From Peribacillus muralis (lineage in GTDB: Bacteria > Bacillota > Bacilli > Bacillales > DSM-1321): a DNA stretch of 64,000 nucleotides. Shown piece after piece: positions 1 through 8,751 of this stretch. Where the stretch lies: NCBI RefSeq assembly GCF_001439925.1, contig NZ_LMBV01000007.1, forward strand, positions 138,561 to 202,560, read 5' to 3'. Numbering within the stretch: position 1 is the stretch's first letter; each line of letters begins with the position of its first letter. Under the pieces are notes generated by a model, which saw nothing but the letters and a program-made list of their open reading frames with translations, searched no databases and had not been told where the DNA came from. The position numbers and the translations under genes are program-made.

Positions 1-1544
1 TATCTGCGTATGATAAAGGGTTAAGTGTGAAGAAGGAAACATTATTTAAAGATAAAAGTGATGATATCGATCATGTGAAATATGGTGTGGATGATGATAT
101 CCTACATGATTATCAATATGATAAAAATACAGAAGATAATCAAAGCATACTTAACTTGAATGATGGTGTCTTAAAGCAAACTTCACAATTTAATGATGCA
201 AACTTATTAAGTTCATTAACGTACACAAGTAAAACAAAACAACCATTTGAGATTAAATATGATTACACAAAAAATAGTAATATCTCCAAAGAAGCAGTAG
301 ATGGTAATGTTTCAGTGTTTGAATACGATAAAAATGAGCAATTAACGAAGGAAACATTACCAAATGGCGATGTGAATACGTATGAATATGATGCAGTTGG
401 TAATCGTACCAAATCCTATTTGAAGAGTAAAGAATATACATTCTCTTACAATGAAGCGAACCAAATTATAAAGAAAAATGCCACAGCATACAAATATGAT
501 GGCAATGGCAACTTATTAGAAGATGAAAACTACAAGTATGCGTACAATGAGCGTCAACAATTAACAAGTGTTAAAACGTCTGCTGACAAAGTTATCGCAG
601 TCTATACGTATGATGAAGATGGTTTGCGTTTAACAAAAACAATTGGTACTACAACACATGAATACTTCTATAATGATGAAGTATTAGAAATGGAAATTGT
701 CAAAGAAAATAATCAAATTACCCAGTACCGTTCCTATGAATGGGATGGTTACACAGCCCTTGGAATGATCATAAAAGAAAAAAACGCCAATGGCAGGTTC
801 CAAACAAATCCATACCAATTCATTACGAACCACCGTGGCGATGTACTAAGCATTCGTGATGCAGATGATAAAGAAGTGGGTTCTTACGAGTATGATGCCT
901 ATGGTAATGTGTTAGCAGTTGAAGGGAATATCGGAAAAGAAAATCCTATACGATATGCTGGATATTACTATGATGAGGAAACCAAGAACTATTATCTTCA
1001 AGCACGTTACTATAACCCTGAAAATGGTGCATTCTTAGCATTAGATCCACATCCAGGGGATGAAGACGAACCTTTGTCACAAAATGGGTATACTTATGCG
1101 AATAATAATCCGATGAAATTTATAGATCCTGATGGCGAATATGCATGGGTAATTAAATATATTGCTAGATATGCTTTAAAGATGGCCTTAAGAAATCCTA
1201 AAAATATAAAATTCGTTTCAAAAAAAATAGCGTCCTTTGTTAAACAAAAACATGTGCAAAAGGCTTTAAAGAAAAGCGGATATAGTGTACAAACAAATTT
1301 AAAAGGTGGGTATATAATAAAGGTAATGCATAAAAATAAAAGAATGTTATCAATCGATTATCATGGATTATCTATTTTCAAAAAGAAAGGCGTAGATACA
1401 CAGCGATACTCTATATTTCATATTCATCTAGGGGGCAGTAAAACCCACTATATTCCTAGGTCAATGATTCCTTCTGGGTTTAAGGTTAAGCCAAAATATA
1501 TTAATAATAAGAATTACATTTTCATTTCAGAATTCCTATTTTAA
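1..1544 (+). CDS. WapA/Rhs-type YD-repeat polymorphic toxin, 3' part (5' end outside window)
   Basis: The reading frame is open from the first base, so the gene starts upstream; the GTG at 27 is internal. The visible part carries many YD repeats (motifs such as YEYDAVGNRTKSY, YKYDGNGNLL, YTYDEDGLRL), which in this family build the cocoon-like shell around a C-terminal toxin. The conserved core ends with RYYNPENGAFLALDP and NNPMKFIDPDGE near visible residue 370. The last ~130 residues are a variable tip, rich in Lys at first and ending in a strand-rich part with FHIHLGG and a later His; I cannot assign this tip to a named toxin family. By analogy with WapA it would be surface-exported and act in contact-dependent killing of siblings. 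A likely immunity gene follows 20 bp later. Confidence 0.9.
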   Translation, partial: SAYDKGLSVKKETLFKDKSDDIDHVKYGVDDDILHDYQYDKNTEDNQSILNLNDGVLKQTSQFNDANLLSSLTYTSKTKQPFEIKYDYTKNSNISKEAVDGNVSVFEYDKNEQLTKETLPNGDVNTYEYDAVGNRTKSYLKSKEYTFSYNEANQIIKKNATAYKYDGNGNLLEDENYKYAYNERQQLTSVKTSADKVIAVYTYDEDGLRLTKTIGTTTHEYFYNDEVLEMEIVKENNQITQYRSYEWDGYTALGMIIKEKNANGRFQTNPYQFITNHRGDVLSIRDADDKEVGSYEYDAYGNVLAVEGNIGKENPIRYAGYYYDEETKNYYLQARYYNPENGAFLALDPHPGDEDEPLSQNGYTYANNNPMKFIDPDGEYAWVIKYIARYALKMALRNPKNIKFVSKKIASFVKQKHVQKALKKSGYSVQTNLKGGYIIKVMHKNKRMLSIDYHGLSIFKKKGVDTQRYSIFHIHLGGSKTHYIPRSMIPSGFKVKPKYINNKNYIFISEFLF

Positions 1545-1564
1545 ACAAGGGAGGAATCCTATTA

Positions 1565-2032
1565 ATGTATTATTCAAAGAAAGAAATTGAACATATGGAA
1601 GACCGATATGAAAACGAATTTTCACTCTCCATATTAACAGATAGAATCCCAGAAAGAATTTGTGAGATAGAAAACCCTAATTGGAAAGAATTTTTTTATA
1701 ATTTCATGTCTCAGAATTACTCTTTACTAATACAGATACCGAATATGTTTCCAAAGAAAATTTTGATGAAAGAAAAAATCATTGAAAATAATGAATACTT
1801 CTCCTTGTTGAATGTTTCTAAAGAATCATTCAATGATAAGGTATTAGACTTTTTAGTTGAAAATGAATATATTAACGGTTTTAATTTCTTTTTAATCAAA
1901 AGAATTACTAACGTGGATTTCTCACTTCCCTTATCAACTATGAATAGACTAGAAATAAAAAGTTTGAAAGATAATGATATTTATATAACGAGAATAGATT
2001 TAAATGAAATAATTAAATTAGAATGGAAATAA
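1565..2032 (+). CDS. Probable cognate immunity protein of the upstream Rhs/WapA toxin
   Basis: A 155-residue soluble protein without signal peptide or membrane segment, starting at an ATG behind a good site (GGGAGG at about 1550). It begins 20 bp after the toxin stop, the usual place for the immunity gene in polymorphic toxin loci. I recognise no family. It is acidic and Asn/Ile-rich, with FFYNF, NGFNFFLIKR and a C-terminal strand-like part. The immunity role comes from position and size only. Confidence 0.65.
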   Translation: MYYSKKEIEHMEDRYENEFSLSILTDRIPERICEIENPNWKEFFYNFMSQNYSLLIQIPNMFPKKILMKEKIIENNEYFSLLNVSKESFNDKVLDFLVENEYINGFNFFLIKRITNVDFSLPLSTMNRLEIKSLKDNDIYITRIDLNEIIKLEWK

Positions 2033-2210
2033 GAGAAAAAGGCCAGACTTCTCTCCCATGCGAAAACCGTTATCTTCCAATAAATCGGAAAAGCGGAAGG
2101 TTAATAAAGAACGTCGGATAGAAATAAAATATAAATCTTATTAACCTTAATATGGGTATATTTGAAAGTGAAAACTAAAATCCACGCGGTTGCCCGTTAA
2201 AACTCCCATT

Positions 2211-2239
2211 CTGGCCCGTAAACTTATGGCCAGTCTTTT
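2211..2239 (+). terminator. Hairpin after the toxin/immunity pair
   Basis: CTGGCC and GGCCAG pair across an ~11-nt loop and are followed by TCTTTTA. It could end the toxin-immunity transcript. The short stem and poor U-run make this weak. Confidence 0.35.
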
Positions 2240-2299
2240 AAAAGGGAGATAGGAACGGAAGAATAAATAAAATGTTACATTCTATTAAATTGAGGTTAT

Positions 2300-2632
2300 A
2301 TGCATATGAATACATTCTTATTTTATAGTGTCTTAGGTTTATTTGGGATTCTATTGATTGCCAATTCAAGTGATCGGTTTATTAAGGATCATATTTTTTT
2401 AAAAATTGCGTTCGGTGTTATTGCCGTATTAAGCAGTTGTATAATTTTATATGCGTTTTTAGGACAAGATGAAGACTCTATTGTAAATGCGATACATTAC
2501 TCTTTCGGTATGGGAGCAGCAGTAATGTTGCTACTTACGAGAAAATTTGAAGATGAACCTGATAGTAAAAAGAAAACTGGTGTATATGTAGGTTTTGTTA
2601 TATTTATGCTATTAACAGTAATCACGAGTTAA
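2300..2632 (+). CDS. Small membrane protein, unknown
   Basis: A 110-residue protein with about four hydrophobic segments: roughly residues 5-22, 33-51, 64-80 and 92-109. Two ATG codons compete, 2300 and 2306; GAGG at 2292 is too close to the first, so 2306 (MNTFLFYS) may be the true start. It lies alone between two hairpins inside the toxin/immunity region. Membrane-embedded immunity proteins occur in such loci, but no family is recognised, so that role is only a possibility. Confidence 0.6.
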   Translation: MHMNTFLFYSVLGLFGILLIANSSDRFIKDHIFLKIAFGVIAVLSSCIILYAFLGQDEDSIVNAIHYSFGMGAAVMLLLTRKFEDEPDSKKKTGVYVGFVIFMLLTVITS

Positions 2633-2691
2633 GTATTTTAGGTGCAGTTTTATAGCTGCTTTAACAAAATTACCTTAGACATTTGAACTGT

Positions 2692-2740
2692 ACCCGGGAT
2701 AACGGACAAACATAAAAGTGTCCCTTATCCGGGGTTTTTT
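2692..2740 (+). terminator. Rho-independent terminator
   Basis: A 16-bp nearly perfect stem (ACCCGGGATAACGGACA side against TGTCCCTTATCCGGGG, two mismatches) followed by TTTTTT. It ends the 2300-2632 gene. Confidence 0.8.
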
Positions 2741-2862
2741 AGTTTCGATAGGTGCAATGAGTCTGGACGGAAGTTTTGATGAGTAAAAATATATATAGGG
2801 AAATTCAGATGGAAGGAAAAAAGTATATCACTATTGGATGAATTAACGTGGTGTTGTGGTAA

Positions 2863-3141
2863 ACAGGAATAGCTAGTGAAAAGTACCTTGAAAAATTAGT
2901 CGGTGATGAATCACAAAAATATTATAAGACTAGCCTAGGGAGAAGGTATATTGACCAATATGCTAAAGGTATTGCACATGAGTCCAAAGTTGGTTATACT
3001 ACGCTGTCAAAAAGAATAAAAACAAAGGTAAAGAAAGATGCGGAACTCATAATAAATAAGAAGATAAGAGGCGCTGTATGGCACTTCTTTAGGAGTGCTA
3101 GAACTGGGAAAGTAGGAGGGTCAAAAAACTTGTTAAATTAA
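2863..3141 (+). pseudogene. Orphan C-terminal toxin tip, restriction-endonuclease-fold (Tox-REase-7-like) remnant
   Basis: A frame of about 92 codons with no start codon or ribosome binding site, opening directly after a stop and ending at TAA 3139-3141. Its translation contains GRRYIDQ, GIAHESKVGYTTLSKRIKT and GAVWHFFRSARTGKVG, which I recognise as the C-terminal nuclease domain found at the end of many Gram-positive polymorphic toxins (restriction-endonuclease fold; E, K and the WHFF segment are typical). The shell and the export part are absent, so it cannot be expressed alone. It is best read as a displaced orphan tip left by tip exchange at the Rhs/WapA locus. A likely cognate immunity gene follows at 3193. 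Confidence 0.75.
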
Positions 3142-3192
3142 CTTAATAATCGCAATATTGATTATATCATTTATGATTAGGAGTGAAGATAT

Positions 3193-3771
3193 TTGGACTA
3201 CTCTTTAATGGACCCACCCTTTGAGGTAAAACCTTTTGAGAAAATGTCAGCCAAAGAAGCGAAGAAACACTTTAAATGGTATGTATTAGAAGTGCCCAAT
3301 CGAATTAATCTTTTGTCGGTTTTATTTACTGCTACTGGGGGGAAGGGGAATTTACTGGATTTTTCGCCTATGTCATTAATTAGTTTATGGCAATGGTTCT
3401 TAACCCATATTAAAACTACCGTAAAGACCAAAGAAGAAATAGATAATGAACTACAGAATACTCCAGATTGGCTTAAAGAGGAAGTTAGAAGTAACAATAA
3501 AAAGTTAAGTTTAGGGAGTACCACCTTGGCAATGGATATAGCCATTTATTTTGCAGAAACAATTATAAAAAATTGTGATATGAAAGTAAAATGGGGATAC
3601 ATTACAAAACCTAAATCATTAGAGTATGTTAACAGCCCTGTTTTAGTGGGGTTCAAATATAATATGGAACTAAATCCAAGAGCTGTAGTTTACAATTTAA
3701 CACTTGATGTAATTGATGGTAAAGGTAGTAAAGAAGCACTTTTTCAAGTAAGTATTCAATGTTTGGCTTGA
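3193..3771 (+). CDS. Probable immunity protein to the orphan REase-fold toxin tip
   Basis: A 192-residue soluble protein starting at TTG behind AGGAGTGA (about 3179-3186). It lies 51 bp after the orphan nuclease tip, in the immunity position. Sequence features include LLDFSPMSLISLWQWFL near residue 60 and a C-terminal beta-rich half (VKWGYITKP, VLVGFKYNMELNP). This pattern resembles uncharacterised immunity proteins I have seen beside such nuclease tips, but I cannot name the family. It is intact although its toxin is broken, as expected if it still protects against siblings. Confidence 0.6.
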   Translation: MDYSLMDPPFEVKPFEKMSAKEAKKHFKWYVLEVPNRINLLSVLFTATGGKGNLLDFSPMSLISLWQWFLTHIKTTVKTKEEIDNELQNTPDWLKEEVRSNNKKLSLGSTTLAMDIAIYFAETIIKNCDMKVKWGYITKPKSLEYVNSPVLVGFKYNMELNPRAVVYNLTLDVIDGKGSKEALFQVSIQCLA

Positions 3772-3868
3772 GGATGTTTAATACATTTAGCTATGTATTT
3801 ATAAATATCCACTTTACTTATGTATATTCCCGAAATAAGTTCTACTTTGGAAATAGAAAGAGGGAATC

Positions 3869-4405
3869 ATGACAAATATCTTATCTCTTGGGATGGTATA
3901 TGATTATTCATTTAATAAATCTGAAGAGTTACAAAGTATAATTCAATATTTTTTGACTTTGAAGAGCGATATATTTGGTATAAAGGTAAGTATGGATGAA
4001 GATGGTGAGAATTGGGTAGAAAGTCATCGGAATGAGAAGAATTTTCTTTTAGACTATACCTTATTAACAGAACACTTTTTCGGAGAAAGCAATTAATTGA
4101 GTTTTGGAGTCTAAATGGCTTATCTTTGACACTACGCATTGTTAAAGAAAAGGATTTCTTTGGGTATTTATTAGAATTTGACATGGAGCAGCTTCTAAAT
4201 CAATATAGTCTGGGTTTAATTAATGAACTGATTATTAATTTAGTAATAGATACCTATGGCATATCATGATTCAGAAATCGAATACTCTCCTTCATATAAG
4301 GATCTGGTGAAAGTCTACTCAATATTAATGTTGCCAAGAGAAAAAAATGGGTTTGAAGTTATAAAAAACAATTGGCAAATAGATGGTATTACAAGTAGAA
4401 GTTAA
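3869..4405 (+). pseudogene. Frameshifted immunity-like gene (~180 residues if restored)
   Basis: An ATG behind AAAGAGGGAATC opens a 75-codon frame (MTNILSLGMVYDYSF...) that stops at 4096. The sequence continues in another frame from about 4080 (QLIEFWSLNGLSLTLRIVKE) to a TGA near 4267, then in a third frame (YHDSEIEYSPSYKDLVKVY) to TAA 4403-4405. Joined, these give one coherent protein of about 180 residues. The size, the location in the toxin/immunity region and the overall look suggest an immunity protein, possibly of the Imm64 type; that assignment is weak. Two frameshifts make it a pseudogene unless the sequence contains errors. Confidence 0.6.
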
Positions 4406-4627
4406 ATATAAATAGTTCTGAATTAGAATTAGGTTGAAAGAGTAAAGTGAACAATAGCTGTTCAAAAATGAACTAACCAAAGATTTTTGGACTTAGAAAA
4501 ACACCAAACTACCCTGTTCCCTTTATTCTAAGAAAAATCCTCCTCATTCGTATAAACGCGGCTCATGGAGGTGCCTATGCTTGTCTTTGGGTTACCTTAA
4601 GGATTTTTATTAGAGCTTTTGTTAGTT

Positions 4628-4658
4628 AAGAGGTGCTTTTCAATTAAAAGCACCTCTT
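4628..4658 (+). terminator. Perfect 13-bp hairpin
   Basis: AAGAGGTGCTTTT and AAAAGCACCTCTT pair perfectly around CAATT. The run after the stem is AT-rich rather than U-rich. It sits before the next gene's ribosome binding site and argues against any start codon upstream of 4691 for that gene. It may end transcription of the frameshifted gene or attenuate the next one. Confidence 0.55.
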
Positions 4659-4690
4659 ATATAAATCACCAAAAACTAGGAGAAAACAAG

Positions 4691-5209
4691 ATGTTTAACG
4701 GTATTCTATCTATCATGTTATTGCAATTTCTATTAGTCTCTCCAGCAAGATCCTATTATAAAAGCTATGATAATTTAAGTTTACATAAAGTGCTCAAAAT
4801 ATATCTATTTTATATTGTTATTAATTTTCTTCTTTTATTATTGTTCGTGAAAGTAAATCCATATTGCCTAGCATTAATTTTACTTGTTAATGGATTAGTC
4901 ATTATTATCATACATAGTAAGAAGGGTGAAAATTCAATATTAACTGACGATATGGACCCTAAGTATCAAAAAATCTTACTTTTGAATCAGAAAACGGATT
5001 TATTATTAGCTGGTGGATTATTCTTAATGTTGATGATTTCGTTTATAAGATTTCATACGGTGCTTGATGATTTTTTTGGTAATAGTAAATCACTTCTCAT
5101 ATATACGATGGTGTTAGCTGGAGTGACTTCTGTGAGTTACCTATACTATTATTTTAAATCAATAAAGGAGATAAAGAGATTCTTTGAAGGTATAAGAAAT
5201 AAAATTTAG
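4691..5209 (+). CDS. Multi-spanning membrane protein, unknown
   Basis: A 172-residue protein. I chose ATG 4691 because AGGAGA lies just upstream (about 4677) and the longer frame would run through a perfect hairpin. Hydrophobic segments are at about 4-20, 33-54, 58-75, 104-122 and 135-153, with a charged cytosolic-type loop GENSILTDDMDPKYQK between and a basic tail. No family is recognised. Its place among immunity-like genes would suit a membrane immunity protein, but nothing in the sequence proves it. Confidence 0.6.
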   Translation: MFNGILSIMLLQFLLVSPARSYYKSYDNLSLHKVLKIYLFYIVINFLLLLLFVKVNPYCLALILLVNGLVIIIIHSKKGENSILTDDMDPKYQKILLLNQKTDLLLAGGLFLMLMISFIRFHTVLDDFFGNSKSLLIYTMVLAGVTSVSYLYYYFKSIKEIKRFFEGIRNKI

Positions 5210-5257
5210 TGCGTTAAGCTGTATACGATTTTATAGGATTATTAAGGTGGGGTTTAT

Positions 5258-5965
5258 GTGCAACGTGAAAAATGTCCTTGTTGTGGCTTTCCGACATTAG
5301 AAGAGCGTGGTGGTTATTATATTTGTGAACTTTGTAACTGGGAGGATGATGGACAAGACGATCCATATTCAGATGAAGTTTGGGGTGGTCCAAATGGAGA
5401 TTATTCTCTTGCAGAAGCAAGAAGGAATTTTAAGAGAAATAGCATTATGTATCGAGATAATAGAAATATATTTAGACAAAACGAAAAAGAATTAGAAACC
5501 AAGAAATCTTTAATTCTTGCGTTTAAAGAATTAGATCAGTGTGAATCGGATTCAATGGAATATTTGTTACTTTGGCGCAAAATAGCGTCATACGAGAAGG
5601 TCTTAAATGAAATTGTTCATGATAAGAATCAAAAATATAGTAAAAATATAGAAAAAAATGAAGAATCCATCAATCTTATAAATTCCGAAGTTATAGAAGA
5701 AGTTATTACTGGCTTATTGAGGTTGGTTGGAAGTTCTAATAATCTAGATTTTGTTCAGGACATTATGATTGATTTCAGTGAACATGAGGATGCTACTATT
5801 CGGGGAACAGCTATACGGTGTTTTGGTCATATAGCAAAAAAATATGAAAAGATAAACAAAAATCTGATTTTGCTCATGATTAATCAAGGTTTACAAGATA
5901 AAAGCACTTTTGTAAGAAAACAGTCTCGTTCTGCATTGGTGGACATAAATTTCTACATAAAATAA
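5258..5965 (+). CDS. CPCC cysteine-rich domain protein with C-terminal HEAT-like region
   Basis: A 235-residue protein starting at GTG 5258 behind AAGGTGGGG. The first ~65 residues are a CPCC-type cysteine-rich domain: CPCCGFPTL, then CELCNWEDDGQDDP and WGGPNGDYSLAEAR, probably a small zinc-binding fold. Such domains are common as stand-alone genes in polymorphic-toxin immunity loci. Residues ~75-145 are charged and probably coiled-coil. Residues ~150-235 look like HEAT-type helical repeats (ATIRGTAIRCFGHIAKKY, STFVRKQSRSALVDI), also a frequent immunity scaffold. An immunity or adaptor role is inferred from this and from the neighbours. Confidence 0.65.
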   Translation: MQREKCPCCGFPTLEERGGYYICELCNWEDDGQDDPYSDEVWGGPNGDYSLAEARRNFKRNSIMYRDNRNIFRQNEKELETKKSLILAFKELDQCESDSMEYLLLWRKIASYEKVLNEIVHDKNQKYSKNIEKNEESINLINSEVIEEVITGLLRLVGSSNNLDFVQDIMIDFSEHEDATIRGTAIRCFGHIAKKYEKINKNLILLMINQGLQDKSTFVRKQSRSALVDINFYIK

Positions 5966-6178
5966 AAGAGAAGAAATTAAATGAACAGGGATGCGATGAA
6001 ATGGAGGCAAACCATATATTATCAAGTTTAAGACATTCAAGTGATGAAGTAGATTGAGATAAATATCACTCGTCGCTGGAGTTATATGGATGTGTTACGC
6101 AGCATGCGAAAAGATGTAAGAGTAAGCGGAAAGCAAAAAAGTAGTTTCCGGTAACTTTAAAGCCTACCTCATAAAAAT

Positions 6179-6217
6179 GAAAGAACCTTGGAAGTGAGAC
6201 GTCTACCAGGTTCTTTC
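6179..6217 (+). terminator. Hairpin after the CPCC gene
   Basis: GAAAGAACC-TTGG pairs with CCAGGTTCTTTC with one bulge. Little U-run follows, so termination is possible rather than certain. Bases 5966-6178 hold only short broken frames (one ends RHSSDEVD). Confidence 0.45.
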
Positions 6218-6257
6218 GTTACGCCTGGATAACTACACTCCTGAGGAGATAAAAAGC

Positions 6258-6443
6258 TTGTGCCAAATGATAGGATGTGTACTTATGAAAGAAATTTTTC
6301 CATTATTTTTATTAGCATGGTTAATAATACTTGTAGTGCGTTTGATTTTCAGAGACTCAACTATGGTGGTGGATATTTGTGATTTTTCATTTATTGCAGT
6401 GGTCATTGTTTATATGGTTTTAAAAAAGTATAAAAAAATATAG
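6258..6443 (+). CDS. Small membrane protein, unknown
   Basis: About 61 residues from a TTG nine bases after GAGGAG; in-frame ATGs at 6267 and 6285 are alternatives. Two hydrophobic segments (about 12-28 and 42-55 from the TTG) are followed by a basic KKYKKI tail. No family is recognised. Very small size and lone position keep confidence low. Confidence 0.4.
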   Translation: MCQMIGCVLMKEIFPLFLLAWLIILVVRLIFRDSTMVVDICDFSFIAVVIVYMVLKKYKKI

Positions 6444-6613
6444 TTGTATGTAAAAGGGGTGATGTTTGATGGCAAGCATCTCTTTTGTACTTAAAGTCGT
6501 TTATTTCCCCTATGTACATAGGGGAAATTGGTTTAAGGCATGCTCAAAAAAATTACTTTCATCGCTTTTTGGTCCAAGGGAAATATGTATATTTCTACAA
6601 AGAAGGAGATTAA

Positions 6614-7270
6614 ATGTTTAGTATTAGTACAAAAAACTTATTATCTCAATTAGTTAAGTATGACTTTTATGATTGGGAGCAAAATGATGAAATAGAAGAA
6701 TATATATTAAAATTCGGAATGCCGAATAATCTATTATTAAACGTAAATAATTTTTATGATTCATGGGGGTTTGATGCCGTTCAAAATGAGTTTGCCAATC
6801 CCTCGTATACCACTGAAGAGTGGCTGGAATTAGAAACGGTATTTTTTGATTGGTTAGGTAAGGCAGGAGATTTTCTTTTCCCTAAAGGAAAAGTGATAGC
6901 AACACCTAACTTAGAAAGAAATTGGTATTTAAATGGGGAGCAACCGCCCATATGGGATAATAAAAACAAATGGATGAAATCAGATTATGATAAATATATT
7001 TCATTATTACATAAATCCGAAGTTATTGAAGAAGGACCATCATTAAGAGAAGAATATAGAGCAGTAATGATTGAAGATTTCTCAGAGGTAAGAACACTAG
7101 GGAAACTTTCTGTGAAAGGCGTGCCTTTATTATTCTTTTTAGATGAAGATAAGGTCATAACTTTATCAGAATATTTGTCAGTTATCATTTATTTTAGAAA
7201 TCCAACACTTTTAGAACAAAATAAAAATCACTTAAAAAGAATGCTTGATATAAAAATTTTGGAAGATTGA
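6614..7270 (+). CDS. Hypothetical soluble protein, immunity-like context
   Basis: A 218-residue acidic cytosolic-type protein with a textbook ribosome binding site (AAGGAGA, 7 bases before ATG 6614). It is Trp- and aromatic-rich (YDFYDWEQNDEIEEYI, FFDWLGKAGDFLF, PPIWDNKNKWMK) and ends in a leucine-rich helical part. No signal peptide, membrane segment or known motif is visible. I do not recognise a family. It is the last intact gene of the toxin/immunity stretch, and its AT-rich composition matches that stretch rather than the hut genes to the right. Confidence 0.6.
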   Translation: MFSISTKNLLSQLVKYDFYDWEQNDEIEEYILKFGMPNNLLLNVNNFYDSWGFDAVQNEFANPSYTTEEWLELETVFFDWLGKAGDFLFPKGKVIATPNLERNWYLNGEQPPIWDNKNKWMKSDYDKYISLLHKSEVIEEGPSLREEYRAVMIEDFSEVRTLGKLSVKGVPLLFFLDEDKVITLSEYLSVIIYFRNPTLLEQNKNHLKRMLDIKILED

Positions 7271-7718
7271 GATATTAATAGCGTGTGGATTATAATATAT
7301 GTTGAACTTGGACGGCACGAATATGATTTAAATTTATTTACCAAAAACGGAAGATACGGTGAGTTTCGCTGTTGATCATGAACAGATTTATTTCTTCAAA
7401 CCTATCAATTCCCATTAATATTTTTGGAGTAACAATGTAAAGCTGGTCATACTGATATTATCCCCTTAAAGTAGACAGTGTAAAAAGACCATGAACAAAC
7501 ATGGGTGTTACACTTATTTGTAGGGGATTTTTTTTTCTGAGAATAAGTTAAGTTTCAACCTATTCAGTATAACATTCCACTATGAATGCCCTCAGTTTTG
7601 GAGAATTTAAACTTTGACTGTATCATTCCGCTGGGATCGAAAAGGGTATGTTAGTTTAATGATGTGTTGTATAATAATGGATATTTAATTTAACTCATTT
7701 TGAATTGGGGGAAAGTAT
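7271..7718 (+). other. Intergenic remnants and hairpin
   Basis: No intact gene. A short frame at 7283-7372 (VELGRHEYDLNLFTKNG) looks like the start of a decayed small gene without ribosome binding site. Near 7476-7520, AGTGTAA and TTACACT flank an inner CATG/CATG pair, followed by a T-run at about 7530, a possible terminator. The rest is AT-rich leader before the PhzF gene. Confidence 0.4.
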
Positions 7719-8510
7719 TTGAATAACCGAATTTATTTTATTAATGCTTTTTCTAAAGAAAAGTTCAAGGGGAATCCTGCGGCAATCGTTTTCATGAGCG
7801 AGAAAAGATCGGAAGAGTGGTTAAAATCATTAGCAGCAGAACTCAATCAACCTATCACAACTTTCATTACACCAAAAGGTGGAAATAGCTATCAGCTGAG
7901 ATGGTTCACACCGACTAATGAGATTGATTTATGCGGGCATGGTACATTAGGCGCTGCTCATATTTTGTGGAGTGAGGGTTTCTCTTCGTCAGAGTCAGCC
8001 ATAAACTTTTATACTCAGACAGGACTTCTTCGCTCTGAGTTGTTAGGACAACAAATAATCCTGAAGTTTGATATTAAGGAATCAACTAAAACAGAAGTGA
8101 CTGAGACATTAAAACGCGTCATTCAGCTTCCTATAAAAGATGCTGCTTGGGCGGAAGATCGGTACATTTTAGAACTGGAAAATCAGCATTTGGTTCATAA
8201 AGCAGTGCCTAATTTGGAAGCAATTAAAGAACTGGACGGTCCAGGGATAATTATTACTAGTATTGGCTCAGATAAATATGACTTTGTATCAAGGGTTTTT
8301 GCTCCAAAGATAGGAATTAATGAAGATTACGTTACTGGGTCTGCACACTGTGCGTTAGCCTCATATTGGGGCTATCGTTTAAATAAAAAAGAATTTATGG
8401 CTTACCAAGATTCAAAGCGCGGCGGTGAAATAAAACTAAAGATAATGGGAGAAAAAGTCGAGTTGATTGGAGACTGTATAACTTTACTCAAGGGAGAACT
8501 TTATAATTAG
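7719..8510 (+). CDS. PhzF-family isomerase-like protein
   Basis: A 263-residue protein from TTG 7719 behind GGGGGAA. It shows the PhzF/diaminopimelate-epimerase-type fold signatures: FKGNPAAIVF near residue 17, RWFTPTNEIDLCGHGTLGAAH near 70, and VTGSAHCALASYWGYRL near 205. Full family length. PhzF itself isomerises a phenazine precursor; most homologues have unknown substrates, and no phenazine genes are near. The usual catalytic Glu in the N-x-x-E-T-x-F motif appears as Ile46 (ELNQPITTFI), so the chemistry may differ. Stands alone. Confidence 0.85.
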   Translation: MNNRIYFINAFSKEKFKGNPAAIVFMSEKRSEEWLKSLAAELNQPITTFITPKGGNSYQLRWFTPTNEIDLCGHGTLGAAHILWSEGFSSSESAINFYTQTGLLRSELLGQQIILKFDIKESTKTEVTETLKRVIQLPIKDAAWAEDRYILELENQHLVHKAVPNLEAIKELDGPGIIITSIGSDKYDFVSRVFAPKIGINEDYVTGSAHCALASYWGYRLNKKEFMAYQDSKRGGEIKLKIMGEKVELIGDCITLLKGELYN

Positions 8511-8751
8511 TTGACTTGCGCTTCAAAGTACATTGTACGTTGGAGTCTGACTAACGGGGCAGATTAACGACATAGACCTAAGCCAGATCTGCTTGACACA
8601 TCACCAATTCATGTCCTATTGTAAACCAGAAACCAACTGAAATTCAGGTACTAATAAATTGAAGGTTTGACCAGACTAGAAGTGGTCTGACTCGTCCGGG
8701 TGCAGATCTGAAAAAAAGATGATGAGTTATGTTAAAGAGGGGTGTTCTTTG

